DNA of 64,000 nucleotides. Origin: Ficedula albicollis (lineage: Eukaryota; Chordata; Aves; Passeriformes; Muscicapidae). How positions within the stretch are numbered: the first letter of the stretch is position 1; each line of letters starts with the position of its first letter. Of the stretch, positions 12,756 to 24,925 are shown piece by piece. Both the position numbers and the translations under genes were made by a program. The notes beneath the pieces are model-generated. The model made no database searches. It had not been told where the DNA came from and worked only from the letters and a program-made list of their open reading frames with translations. The DNA lies in assembly GCF_000247815.1 (NCBI RefSeq), contig NC_021674.1, positions 78,872,889 through 78,936,888 on the forward strand. The letters run 5' to 3'.

Positions 12756-14225
12756 GACTAAGGTTGTGGTTTAATATGCCCTTTTTAGGTATGCAGAGGG
12801 TTTAAAATTATCTAGTGTTGCATTTCTTTCCCCCCCCCCCCATGGCATTTTCTGCCTTTAAAAGTTTGCATAATTTTTAGAGGGCAAGAAGCATAAGTTC
12901 ATTTTTTAAAGAGAAAAGAAAGTTTTCCCTGATTACTCATCAGCTAAAAGTATGCATTTTTGCCTTTCAAGGATCGCTTTTTGAGACGAAATAATTTCAC
13001 AGCTTGTAAGTTTTAAATATCTAATCCAAACTGTTGGAGAGCCTTAAAACAAAATAAAAAGAAAGCTTAAATACCTGGAATTTGTGAGGAAACACTCTGT
13101 CCATAGATGAGATGCCTTTCTTCTGCATCTGTACTCCACGAAGCTTGGACAGATTTGTTTCCTTGTGATTTCAGAGTCTTTACTTGAGGGCTTTTAATTT
13201 TTCTGAACTGTTATGGTGCCTCTTAATGCCTTGAATTCATTCGTATTGCACGTGGCTTGTATTCCCTTACATTTCAGATGAAATGCCCAGCAAGCTACAC
13301 TGGATCAAATTGCACGTGCTAGGTTAGGAAGGAGATGGAAATGGAAGGGAGCAAGCCTACCCATGCACACCTTGCTTGATATAACATTTCTTTCTCAGCA
13401 GGTTGTGCTGCTCTCGTGCCTGTGATTGCTTTTTTTCTCTCTCTTCTTTTTTTTTTTTTTTCCTTCGTGTCCTGAACTACCATGAAGCAGAATATAGTGT
13501 GCTTACTCCTCTTTTTTTAATGAAGAAAAATGCGTTTTTCCCATGAAGGCACCTGGAATATTTGGCATCAGCTTGGTTGACAGGAGCTCCAGATGCTCTG
13601 CTCCAAGGGAGCTTGAGCAAGTTGAACTGCCAATTGTAGCTATTAGATAATAGAGGTGCAGAGCAGTCTTTCTGATGTTTGTGCTACCTCCTATCTCCGT
13701 GTCAACTGAGATGGCTACTGAAGGATCCAACAGTAGTTCTCGTCTGCATGCTTGACGCTTTAGAAAATGTTGATACACAACCATTGTGGAAGCCTTGAGG
13801 CTTGATACATGTTTTAAAAGGGAGTAAGTGCAGGGAAATCTAATGTCCCACAAAGATTTAGCAAGATCTCTGAATCATTAGCAAAGTCACACAGAATTAA
13901 GCTGATTTAATTTGGGAAAAGGAGTTGAAAGTCTAATGGCAGTTTGGCTTTAGCTTACTGCCTGCAGAAGGAGTGCTGATTTGGTGTCTTTTATGTATTA
14001 TTTGCTTTGGACTTGAGGTTGCTGTTCTTTGTAACCCTGCAATCCACTTACCAAAATCCATGTGTAGATCAGGTGTCCCAAATGTCCGTCCTTGAGCACT
14101 GCAGGAGCTCCAGGAGCAGCTCAGGTAGGTGGTTCCAGTCCTCCACCAGCGGATTTGCTGCTGGGTGCTGCCTGCCAATGGTCCTGGGAGCTCAGCAATG
14201 CCTGAGGAGTTAACCCAACTCAGCA
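12756..14225. other. Non-coding stretch with homopolymer tracts
   Basis: Contains a C12 run at 12830-12841 and a T15 run at 13447-13461. A pyrimidine-AG|GTATGC junction lies at 12778-12794. A short acceptor-preceded frame at 13278-13322 resembles part of an EGF-like domain (see findings). No gene is recognised. Confidence 0.55.
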
Positions 14226-14641
14226 CTGCAGGGTGGTGGATGGTCCCTAATCCCATGGGCCACTCAAGCCTCTCAGGTAATACAGTCAGTGGGATGGCCC
14301 CTGAATAGCTCGTGGGGGAAAGACTGTGATTTAAGGGCTGTGCTCAAAAAGGAACAAGAGGAGGGAGGTTGAGTTGAAGCTCTCAGGTAATACAGTCAGT
14401 GGGATGGCCCCGAATAGCTCGTGGGGGAAAGACCGTGATTTAAGGGCTGTGCTCAAAAATGAACAAGAGGAGGGAGGTTGAGTTGAAACTGCAGGGTGGT
14501 GGATGGTCCCTAATCCCATGGGCCACTCAAGCCTCTCAGGTAATACAGTCAGTGGGATGGCCCCTGAATAGCTCGTGGGGGAAAGACTGTGATTTAAGGG
14601 CTGTGCTCAAAAAGGAACAAGAGGAGGGAGGTTGAGTTGAA
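14226..14641. repeat. Compound local repeat, order A-B-B-A-B
   Basis: Module A (about 44 bp, starting CTGCAGGGTGGTGGATGG) lies at 14226-14269 and 14489-14532. Module B (about 109 bp, from CTCTCAGGTAATACAGTCAG to GGTTGAGTTGAA) lies at 14270-14378, 14380-14487 and 14533-14641. B copies differ at a handful of bases: one C deleted in the second (GGCCCCGAA versus GGCCCCTGAA), GACCGTG versus GACTGTG, and AAATGAAC versus AAAGGAAC. The order implies at least two successive duplication events. Confidence 0.92.
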
Positions 14642-16269
14642 GTAGTTGAATATGTGCAGCTGCCAGGCTGGAATCCTTGGATTGGAAAATGAAGGAGAAA
14701 AAGGTGCAAAGCCAAGAAGCATCTAAGAAAAAAAATCAGGAATTATAGAAAGAGTAAAAATGAGAGGGCAGTCGAAGTCCAGTACTCTGTCACACTGGAA
14801 AGGGAAATACATAATTAAAGCTCCTGTGTCAAAGTAGAAAATGTAGGAACTAAAACCACATACCTGTTCTAATTAGCTGCTTCCTAAGTATCCTCACTTC
14901 AAAATTAGCCCCAGAAAGAGCTGTTTGCTTACAGGAAACCATGTTTTTGACTAGAAAGTACAGTAAAAAGACAGGGTGGGGCATAAATGTGCTTTATGGT
15001 ATAAAAGTCAAAGGTATGCTGCAGAGCACCGTGAGTGAATCCATGGTACTTTTTATTTTCAGAAGGTATTGTGCTCTCAAGAATACCACACCAAGGCTTG
15101 AGCAGTTAAAAAAGGCACTTAGCAGTTGCAGGGAACTTTAAAACATTTGACTCCCTGAAATAACGCAAGAGTTAGTTCAGCACATAGAACTTGCACACTG
15201 ACCAGAGGCATGGCCAATACAGTTCTGATTTATTTTATTTTTTTAGCAGTTCTGCTGGTAGACGTAAATGAAGCAGATTGAGATCTCACCGTGGTTGCAA
15301 GCGGCGGCAGAAAAATTAGCACCACACTTTCCAATGGAAGCAGAACAAAAATGTAAAGTCTGCCAATTAAATTGGAAACAGCTCTTAATTTTCCCTCTCC
15401 TCCTCCTCCCCCAAAGGATGAATGGCTTACTCTTCTGGATGGAACTTTGTGTAATGACTCATAGTTTTATATGGATTAGTGTGAATATGTAGGTGAGGGA
15501 GATGTTGGTATCTGAGGAGCTATAGTGTCTGGAAGAGGTGTCCTGGAACACAGAATAAATGAACATTTGATCTGTTTCTCATGCTGAATTAATGGAAACA
15601 TAAATGCAGAGTACCTTCCTCTCTTTACTCCCTCTCCTCCAGATGCACCCACCAGATACAAAGGAGGTTTATGGTGAACAGAGAAGATGCCTGTTATGAT
15701 AACTGAATTAGTCACTAAAATAAGGGTATTTCCCTTGCCCGATCTGAAATACGCACGGACAAGGCACTAGGAGCCGGAATTGTGGCACTGCAGACATCAG
15801 CAATGGGCATGCTAAATTCTGTGGTGCCCCTTGTGAGGTGGTTATTGTTCTGATAGGTTTCCAGCAAGGAAAGAAAAGCCCTTCCACCTTTTTTCACTGT
15901 GCCTCTTTGGTCAGAGGACACTGGTCCATGCCTCACACAGCAGCTGGAGGGAAGAGCATCACACACAGTGCTCTTCTGCTGGCACTGTGCACACCTTGTG
16001 TTAGACTGGGTCACTGTCATTCTTGCTGCTGTAAAGCAATAGACAGGGCAGCTGTATTCCTGTTTGGCTAAGCCAGAATCTCATGGCTCTGCAATCATGT
16101 GTAGCTGGCAACTTGAGCTGAAGGTATGGATTCACCTGGGACTTCTCCAGAGGACTGCCAAGTTTTCCTCTCCAGGATTCTGGTTTACCCTCTCCTCTCT
16201 GCAACTATTTACTATACATCCACTTGTATCAGAACTTGTATCCACTTGTTTAAGGCAGGCCTGGGGAAG
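14642..16269. other. Non-coding stretch, no recognisable gene
   Basis: Short frames only (up to 101 codons, minus 15715-16020). No repeat family or convincing exon is seen. Confidence 0.6.
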
Positions 16270-16790
16270 TGATTGTTTCCCTGTGATTTGGCACTGGTGA
16301 GGCCACACCTTGAATATTGCGTTTAGTTTTGGGACCCTCGCAAGAAGGGCTTGTTTGAGGTGCCAAAGTGTCCACAGAAGGGCAGCAAAGCCAATCTGAA
16401 ATACATGTCTTAGGAGGAGCAGCTGAGGTTGTTCAGCCTGGAGGCTCGGGTGGGACCTTACTGCTATCTACACCTGCTTGAAAGGAGATTGTAGACAGGT
16501 CAGTCTCTTCTCCCAAGTAAAAAGCAATAGTACAAGAGGAAATGGCCTCAAATTGCATCAGAGGAGGTGTAGGTGGGATATTAGAAAAAATTTCTTCATG
16601 GAAAGGGCTGTCAAGCATTGGAACAGGCTGCCCAGGGCGGTGGTGGGCTCTGTCCCTTGAAGTATTTAAAAGACTTGTATATGTGGCATTTGGGGACATG
16701 ATTATTTACTGCTGGACTTGTCAGTGCTGAGTTAATGTTTGGACTTGATGATCTTAGCACTCTTTTCCAATCTAAGCAATTCTGTGATTC
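16270..16790 (+). mobile_element. CR1 LINE, 3' fragment of about 520 bp
   Basis: Recognised by GGCACTGGTGAGGCCACACC, TTTAGTTTTGGGACCCTCGC, CAGAAGGGCAGCAAAGCCAA, GAGGAGCAGCTGAGGTTGTT, TTCAGCCTGGAGGCTC, TTGGAACAGGCTGCCCAGGG and the tail TTCTGTGATTC. This is the region after the reverse transcriptase domain plus the 3' UTR. It is 5'-truncated, with many substitutions and small deletions, so it is an old insertion. Frames within it are relics and are not called as genes. Confidence 0.95.
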
Positions 16791-16856
16791 CAGCAAAACC
16801 CCTGTCAATGAAAGGTTCAGGTTAGACAAACATAAAAAAGACCACTTTCTTCAAAG

Positions 16857-17835
16857 GTGTTTCAAGCTGCCGTGTTTCTCATAAGTGGTAAAAGTGAGGG
16901 GTCAGTGTATTGCAGTAGAGGAGACTGAGGAGGTCAAGGAATCAGAGGAAGATGGACACATGTTGAGCTGGAGTTGCTCCAGGTACACAGTAGGGTCTTC
17001 ACTCTCCAGTTGTGTTTACTCTTCTCAGTCTGCAGCAATGTTATTTGCTCCTCAGCAAAAATGACCTTCCACATGGAGTCTCCGTTAATGGCAAAAGAGA
17101 AAACTGTTCTTACACTATTCTTACATGATAGTCATTCCTAAAATCGGGCCTTATGTAATTAACTGTCCTTGTTGAGCAGTTTTCCAAAAATCTGATGTAG
17201 TTGGGTCCTCATTTTTAGATTGTTCACCATAGTGTACTTTAGCATTTAGTTGTAGAGGCCTTGTTTCACATCTCAAACCTGCAGACATATTGTGCTAGTG
17301 TAGCACTGTTATTCGGTGAGAAGACTGGAAATCCTGAGGTCAGCTGTGTTTCAAGCTGCCGTGTTTCTCATAAGTGGTAAAAGTGAGGGGTCAGTGTATT
17401 GCAGTAGAGGAGACCGAGGAGGTCAAGGAATCAGAGGAAGATGGACACATGTTGAGCTGGAGTTGCTCCAGGTACACAGTAGGGTCTTCACTCTCCAGTT
17501 GTGTTTACTCTTCTCAGTCTGCAGCAATGTTATTTGCTCCTCAGCAAAAATGACCTTCCACATGGAGTCTCCGTTAATGGCAAAAGAGAAAACTGTTCTT
17601 ACACTATTCTTACATGATAGTCATTCCTAAAATCGGGCCTTATGTAATTAACTGTCCTTGTTGAGCAGTTTTCCAAAAATCTGATGTAGTTGGGTCCTCA
17701 TTTTTAGATTGTTCACCATAGTGTACTTTAGCATTTAGTTGTAGAGGCCTTGTTTTCACATCTCAAACCTGCAGACGTGTTGTGCTAGTGCAGCACTGTT
17801 ATTAGGTGAGAAGACTGGAAATCCTGAGGTCAGCT
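16857..17835. repeat. Large direct tandem duplication, 489-bp unit, two copies
   Basis: Copy 1 spans 16857-17345 and copy 2 spans 17346-17835. They abut directly, both starting GTGTTTCAAGCTGCCGTG. I see only about six differences: GACTGAGG versus GACCGAGG, one extra T in TTGTTTTCACA of copy 2, and four near the right end (CAGACATATT versus CAGACGTGTT, GTGTAGC versus GTGCAGC, ATTCGG versus ATTAGG). That is close to 99% identity. No coding frame spans a copy. Confidence 0.96.
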
Positions 17836-20800
17836 CTGAGTTCCTGGCCTTTGCTTTCCTCTGGCAATGTGTTGCTCCTCCTCTCTGAGAGGACCCTGGC
17901 TGTGGAGTCTCCTCAGTTCTCTGCAGGAGAAAACTTCAGTTTTCCTTTCAAGCAAGATGCCATGCAAGACTTACCCTCAGGATGCCACAATACCCTGGGA
18001 ATATTTTCTGGAGAGGGGGAAATGCATTTACATTAAAAACACACGAACCACCACCAAAAAGAAGCAGCTGCTTCTCATATAAGTGTGGGGGGGAATGCCA
18101 CAGTGTATTCAGAGAAGTAGACTTATTTGGTCATGTGCAGTATCTCAGACCTCCCACCATCACATGTCAAGGAGGTCTGACTTCCATTTTAAAACTAGTA
18201 CCTGGCATATACTGAAATCTTATTGCCTAGAAACCCAAACATGGACACATCCAGAATTCATGTCATTTGGCGTAATTTCTTGAAAAGAGTTTAAAACTCC
18301 CAGTGTTTATTTTGGATCCCCAGTGCAAGGCACAGGAGGGTATTTTATGATTAATGAGCTTTTCTGCATATGTTTTTTTGTGCCTCTTGGCATTTAGCGG
18401 TCTCACTGACCTAGCTTTTTACTTCCTTTCTGTCTCGTTGGCATTCTCATCAGTAGTCTCTCCTGAGATGCAAGAATCTACCTTCAACCAGCCCGTCACT
18501 CCTTGGCTGCGAGGATGCTCTCCACCACTCATGTAGCTTTTCTGTCCCATTCCCACCATCACTCATTTTGTTCTCTGCTTTGGCACAGAACAATTCCTGT
18601 AACACGTAAAGCCGTCATCCTCACCTTGGAAACAGGATCTGCTTTAGGTGAGGAGCAGCATTATACTGGAATTTCTGGCTTACCCGAGAAGAGGTTAATT
18701 TGAGTACCAGGAACCTGGCCACAATAGTTACTGCTCAGGGGCAGTCAGGTTTGCACCCCATGCACAGCAGGCTGGTGGTCCCAGTCACTGCAGCTGCTGG
18801 CATGGCAGTGTAGTCCTGTCCCACACTGAAACACTGGCCCTAGGAAGAAGCACCCTTCACCCGCCTTTGTCCTCAAAAAAAGGAGAAACAACAGGTAAAA
18901 GCACATGGTTCCTGTAGCTCACATGAGAAACCAGTTTTTGCTCTATGGATCTGTGTGAATTTTATTGATAGGGAAGGGTTTGGCTTAGACATGGGAATGA
19001 TCCTTCATCTAAGACAGTGTGAGGAACTTCTGACACTGAAGATAAGCAATTTATGCTTTGAGATGGGAACTTTCTCAACTGGTGGCAGGCTGTATATGGC
19101 GCATCAATCACTGTGCCTCCCCTGGGGTTTGTCTCTGCAGCTGCAGACCATGTGCTTGTGTATGTTGCGTTCACCAAGGAGGTGGGGGTAGTATCTAACC
19201 AGCTGTACATCAGTGAATCACTGTAGGGGAAACGATTTCCCTTGGGCAGAGGAATGCTGTGCAGGAGCAGAGGCTGAGTTAGGCCCTACAGTGGTTCAGG
19301 GAACCCATGCCTCTACTCTGTGGCGGCTCACCTGGGCTGGAGAAGGGACTCCTGGTTCTCAGGTTCCACTGAATAAGTCCTATGTGCTTTACAGCCACTC
19401 TGACACTGTCCATGTCATTTCTTCTGCTACTTTGACCAAGGTATGGAGGGGATGGGCAGGAAATGTGGGGACAAAGGGCTGGAGCATGAGCCATTGTCTC
19501 TGTAGGGCAAGAGCAGGGAGATGGAGGACTGCTGAAAAATAAGGGTGTACTGCAGGTCAGGCAATAGGTGCTCAGGGACTGGAGCATGAGGAGAGCATGT
19601 TTTTGCTTCTCTGTCAGTAGGACCTAGCCCTCCTTTCCTGCCTCTCATCTACTTGAAAAGTAGTTAAAAAAGAAGTTGTCTGACCAACCTTTCAGAAGCC
19701 CTGCTTGTTGCTTCTGCCCAGCTGAAGTGGTGATAATGTTTTCTTCTTTTTCTTGGCTGTTGATGTGTGAGAGAGTTCAGTTTGTTTTGTTCATATGCAG
19801 CTAGTGTCTCTACATAGTAAATATTCCTCCAAACCCTGGGTACAACACACCTGTTTTTACAGTGATAGATGTATGTTTATTTAACTAATTGTCTTAAATG
19901 GAGGAAGTCAGCAAGTAGATGGAGGCTTTTAATTTCTTTGAAGCCATTCAGGAAAAGCAGCTGGATTCCTGTTCTGCATATTCCATCCCGTGCTTGACTA
20001 GTTTGGGAAGTGCTGTGATGAGCACCTTACATGGTGAGTTCTTCACCTGCATGAGTGGCTGGATGATCATTGCAGAGGCTGCAGAAGAAAGTGTGCCTGA
20101 ATGTCTGGGGCAGAGAAAGTGGCTCAGCTTCATTTTTTATGGAGGAAGCCTTAGAGGCTTGGATGAGCTTTTTCTCCATCCTGGTGAGTAACCCAAATGA
20201 GTGAGGCTTTCCAGGATAGAAGCTGTTGGAAAAAGTTGCTAGCTGACAGCCTAGTGCTTTAGGGCAAAGGCATCCTCCTCAGAGCTTGGTTTCCAGCACA
20301 GTAAGGGGAACAGAAGAGAGGGGATGGGGTAATTTTTCCTGTGATTGACTAGTGTTAGTCTTTTTGCACATTGCCCTGAAGCTTCTGTGGCTTTATTTCC
20401 TGAAGCTGATGGTGGGCTGGATCATGAGTGTGATCTGAGAAGGCATTTTCTTGTGTACAGTATAAACTATTATATTGACAGTATTTCCTCTGAATGATGC
20501 ATTTGGGAGTCTTGTAAAAAATGTAAACAAAAAGTACTACTCTGTGGGGAACACTTAGCTTCTGCAGAAATAAAAATGAGCAAAACTAAATGCAGTGTAT
20601 TACATCCAGCAGACCACTATCCAGTATCCAGTGAAATAGATAAAGGGATGGGGGACACTGCATTGACATGTGCTGATTTAGGGTCCCATCTCCTCCAAAT
20701 GGAGTAGAAGAGCTATAGTGAACATTAACATTACAAAAGCAGTTATTCCCTGTATGGGACAACAAAGACCATGCTTACAAGCTGTGATCCAAATAATGAA

Positions 20801-21686
20801 ACAGTTTTCACTGGGTTTTTGGTGATTATTTCCTTTGCCTGGGAAGGGTGTTTTTTGAAAATCGGAGGTCGTAAATATGTAGTGAGGCCTTGGTGCTCCA
20901 GGCACTAATTTATTGCTCTGAAAAATGTATGGCAAAGCTGTTACAATATGTTTCCCTTTGGATCCAGAATATGAGGAGTATTGCATAGGAAGAATGGTAG
21001 ATCAGATGTAGCCTTGTTAGTGAAAAGTGGAAGATAATGTTGATTTAAACAGATCACCCCTTGGGTGTAAATGCTTTCGGTAGGTCAAGAGGATGGCAGA
21101 GACTCTGGAACAGCTCACAGCATGGAAGGTGAAGTGTGAATGTGACCATTAGCAGCTGAATCCAGCAAGGAAGATATCCTGTTTTGTATTCATGGACTGT
21201 ACTTTTAATTTCTTACAAAACCCCAGATGCACCCCCTTTAAAGTGCTGGACCTTTGAGTAGTTACATACCATCTTATACATACGTCATGTATACATAGTA
21301 GCATGGTTTTAATGGGAACAAATCCTTGCTTGGGCTACAAACGTGTTTTGGATGGGACATGTTTGTGCATGGAGTTTTGCATAGCAATTGTCCTCTTTGC
21401 TTTTGTGGGTAGATTTTTGAGCACCAAAATATTGAGCTGTAACACTGCTTCATTGTTAGACTCTCTGACCTTTGCCTCTAGTTGGAAAGGGGGCAGGAAA
21501 TCTTTGTTTCCTAAAAGCTGCCTAAAGTCACAGAAGAAAGCAGTATCCCTTCTGCAAGCAACATATGAAATGACCCCTTGGTGCAAACAGAAATAACTGC
21601 AGCCACATGAAAGCCATGCAGAGGCTTGGCTGTGGGAAGTCAGTGATGATAGGAAGCAAATTAGCGACAGGGAGCTGGATGGTAAT
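17836..21686. other. Non-coding stretch, no recognisable gene
   Basis: Short frames only. Positions 17860-17950 may be a diverged relative of part of the preceding 489-bp unit. I see no transposable element, exon pair or RNA gene. Confidence 0.55.
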
Positions 21687-21814
21687 GTTGGTTGTCAGAT
21701 ATGTAAGCTCATAGGTTGTAATAGTTCTGCTTACCAGGAGCTGCAGCCCGGTTGGTTGTCAGATATGTAAGCTCATAGGTTGCAATAGTTCTCCTTACCA
21801 GGAGCTGCAGCCCA
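21687..21814. repeat. Two-copy tandem duplication, 64-bp unit
   Basis: The unit GTTGGTTGTCAGATATGTAA... is at 21687-21750 and 21751-21814. The copies differ at three bases (TTGTAAT versus TTGCAAT, CTGCTTA versus CTCCTTA, and the last base). Confidence 0.95.
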
Positions 21815-24472
21815 TCTCTTGCCAGAGCAAGGGTGAGCCATGGAGCAGTTCTGTCCTCACTGCTTCAGCAGAAAGACCCAGTTGTGAGCAGAAGAAAGGG
21901 GACCTCACAGGGAAGTGAAGTCAAAGTTGCTGCCTCTTCCCAACTCTTGGATTGTGTAAGAGAATAAAAAGCTATCCAGAATAGTGAAGACAAAACATCT
22001 CAGCCTCTCTTGCCAGTTGGAGAATTGCTAATAATGTGTATAGTCCTGGAACAAAAGACAACAAAACAAGTTACTTAAGAAAAGAATTTGTCACTCTGAC
22101 AAAAATAGAGCTTTCAGCTAGTTTTTTGTCTGAGCCTGTGTTTCACCAGCCAATCAATCCTGTTACTGAATAAAACTGGAAATAAACTTAACAAGATTAA
22201 TGTCTGTAACTATTTGTAAAACCTATGTGTTACAAAGTCTCCTTAAATGAGATTATGTCATGTTTGTAATACTTACTCATATTTTGTCCCCAGTCTAGTC
22301 TAAAATTGAATAGTTTTCATTAATTTTTCTTGCTTGTTTAATTTTGTGCTTAAACCAATAAGTTACAAATCTGCATGACTGCCCACTTATTGTTGCACTC
22401 GGAATAATTGCACTGAGTCACTGTGCATGGACTCGGATTGCCATAGGGTGTTAATACTTGATACTTAAGCAAGCATGTTTATCTGAGAGCTGGCTCATCA
22501 ATCTGTGGAATGCAATGTTTACCACATGAAGTTCAGCCTAGAATTATTGCAATTAGGAGATGTAGCCTGTGCTCATTAATAATGCCTAGAATCAGTGTTG
22601 GTGTTTTCAGGGGTGTTAGGGAAATTATATACTGAGTGTGGGAAAATAAATGCAGGGAAAATAAGTTTTAGGCTTTGAGAAAAAGGTGTTTGTATACATT
22701 TAATATGGTCTTCCCAAAAGGTTCTTTTTCTTGCCTGTGTTTTTTATTTATCCATGTAGGTATCTGTTTTTTGTCTATGCTCTGTCCTGAATTCTCCAGT
22801 GGAGAATTTGGGATTGTGCAAACTAATAATCAATTCCCTTCATAAATGAAAAGATTTGTTTTTTTCATGTTCAAATGTTTTTTTCCAAGCCTTAATCGAA
22901 GTGTTTAGTTCCAAAACTGATGCAGACTTTTTTTCCCTAGTGAAATTTTTCTCTGTGGCAGAATAAAACCCAGGGAAACTGGTATTTGAAATACCATTTC
23001 ACCTTCATTTATTTTGCTAATGTGTTTTCAGATAATTCAAATCCTGAGAAATTTAGTGGCAGCATCACCTGCTGGAGTGTGTTTTACAAAAGAAAAACAA
23101 ATAATGAAGGGGGTTTAGGGTTTATTTGCACCTTCTGCTGAGAGGTACTGTTCTCCAGTACTGAAGGAAGCAAGTGATGTTCTGCCAACTCTTGGCAGGC
23201 AGGTAAGAGCAGGGAACCCTTTCCTGAGCAGATTCCCTGCTCCAGCAGGTAAGCAGCTGCTCAGCTGCTCTCTGGGGTGTGGGGTGGGGAAAACCTGCAG
23301 AGCTTCTCTTCCTGGAGCGGGGTGGATGATTGCATGTCGGACTTTGTCGGAACCGATACTTGGGGTTTAGCAGAAAAGCACATTTTTTTTTTTTAAACTG
23401 CAGCAAATCCATAGTTCTTCCTTTTGGGATTACTAGCGAAGCATCAGAGGCAGGCTGGATGTAATTTTTCATGGGAGAAGCATCTGTTCAGTTCCTCAGA
23501 CTGAGATAAAGCAAACTTTGGATTGGAAATCAGATGAATTTGTCAGTCAGAATAACTGTATTGTGGAGCTCCAGGTGAGGATTCAGACAGCACTTAATTC
23601 ATTGTAAAAATAGAGGAAAGATTTATATGATGTACCACTGTTTCACATTAGAAGTATTTAATGCCATTTAGGACAGTAGCTGCTGACCAAGGTGGTTTTG
23701 TTAGCTGATTTCCTGTTGCTACAATGCCTTGGAATATCCAAAGGAATCATTGTTATTCAGAGACCACTTCTGTCAGCTTAATACTTTGTGTTTCAGGTGG
23801 CATTTTTGTATCTGTGTATGATAATTATAAATAATGATTCTTGTAATATTTTAGCATGTGTATTGCAATAAGAACATGCAGGGGAAAGGACTGAAGGCAT
23901 CATAGTTAAAACTATTATTTTATGTATATACCACTCTTTGATCTCTTGTTTATCTTTTGCTGGCTGTACAAAGAATGCTTTAGTAAACAATATTGATTTG
24001 ATAGAGAATGCAGAGGAATATGTATTATGTGTACAAGAGAAGTTTACATATTTTTTCCAACTGCATTGTACTTTTTTTTAGATTAAGTGCTTTGCATTAT
24101 TCTTAACAGCAATAACACGTGGAGCATACTGAGATATTATACACATATCATTTGTTCTTGGGAACCAGTATAGCATACGTGGGTGTCAACTGCATATCAC
24201 TGTGGTTTTTAACCAATTTATGATAGTTTTGTTCTGATGCAAAGCTTAAGTATGCTGGAACCAGGATTGCCACCCACTTTAAATGTTGTTGTTAGCGGAT
24301 AGCATTTATTTCAGTGACTTTAAAATCTTAACATTATGAAGTGGTTTTAAGAGGCTCTTGTTGCTTTTAAAAGCAACTTTTATATTCCATCTGGGTATGT
24401 CTATCAGCATTGGTACTGGAGATCAGTCTGTAATGTGTAATGCGGATGTGGAATTCCACCACATTAGTTCCA
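21815..24472. other. AT-rich non-coding stretch
   Basis: No gene or repeat family recognised. Two donor-like sites CAG|GTAAGA (23202/23203) and CAG|GTAAGC near 23250 lie close together on the plus strand. Upstream acceptors are weak and the intervening frame contains stops, so no exon is called. Confidence 0.55.
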
Positions 24473-24925
24473 CTAATGTTTCAAACCTCCTAGAAAGGTA
24501 GAGTCATCCCCTTTAACTGTCCAAGCAGTGTACAACTGACTGAACAGCAGTGTTCTCTCAAAGCTCTTGTTGATCACAGAATCCTCATTGATCGTCTGGA
24601 TGGCATCCAGGAGTCCCATCACTTCGAGGAACACATGTGTCAGACCATATGACCTTACATAATACCACTCATGTGAGAAACCCAAAGGGTGGGTAATCCG
24701 TGGGATGTCCAGTGCGATGCTGGCAGTGGGCTGGCAACATCTTGTGCTGGAGAGGTTTGCAACTGGCTACCTTGTGGTTTCTGCAGCTTTTGTTTGTCCT
24801 CCTGCTTTTCTTGTATAGCAGTTGGGCGGGGAGAATGGGAAATACGGCTTGTGCAGTCCACGCAAATGCTTCTGGAGGAAGCTCATGGATTGCTTCTATT
24901 GCCTCCAGTCAATTCTTTGGCTGAA
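24473..24925 (-). other. Unrecognised block with overlapping open frames on the minus strand
   Basis: Three minus-strand frames overlap here: one near 24670-24905, one at 24655-24861 (68 codons) and one at 24473-24685 (70 codons, open further upstream). The last has a balanced amino-acid mix resembling real protein (for example LLDAIQTINEDSV and LLFSQLYTAWTV). I cannot match it to a family. It could be a decayed retrocopy or element with frameshifts, or chance. Confidence 0.2.

Noticed and set aside
23159..23202. Possible 44-nt exon before a CAG|GTAAGA donor
   Set aside because: The upstream acceptor has a poor pyrimidine tract and no consistent frame.
24575..24600. ATCACAGAATCC, considered as a minus-strand CR1 end
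   Set aside because: The sequence that follows does not match CR1, unlike 25976-26516.
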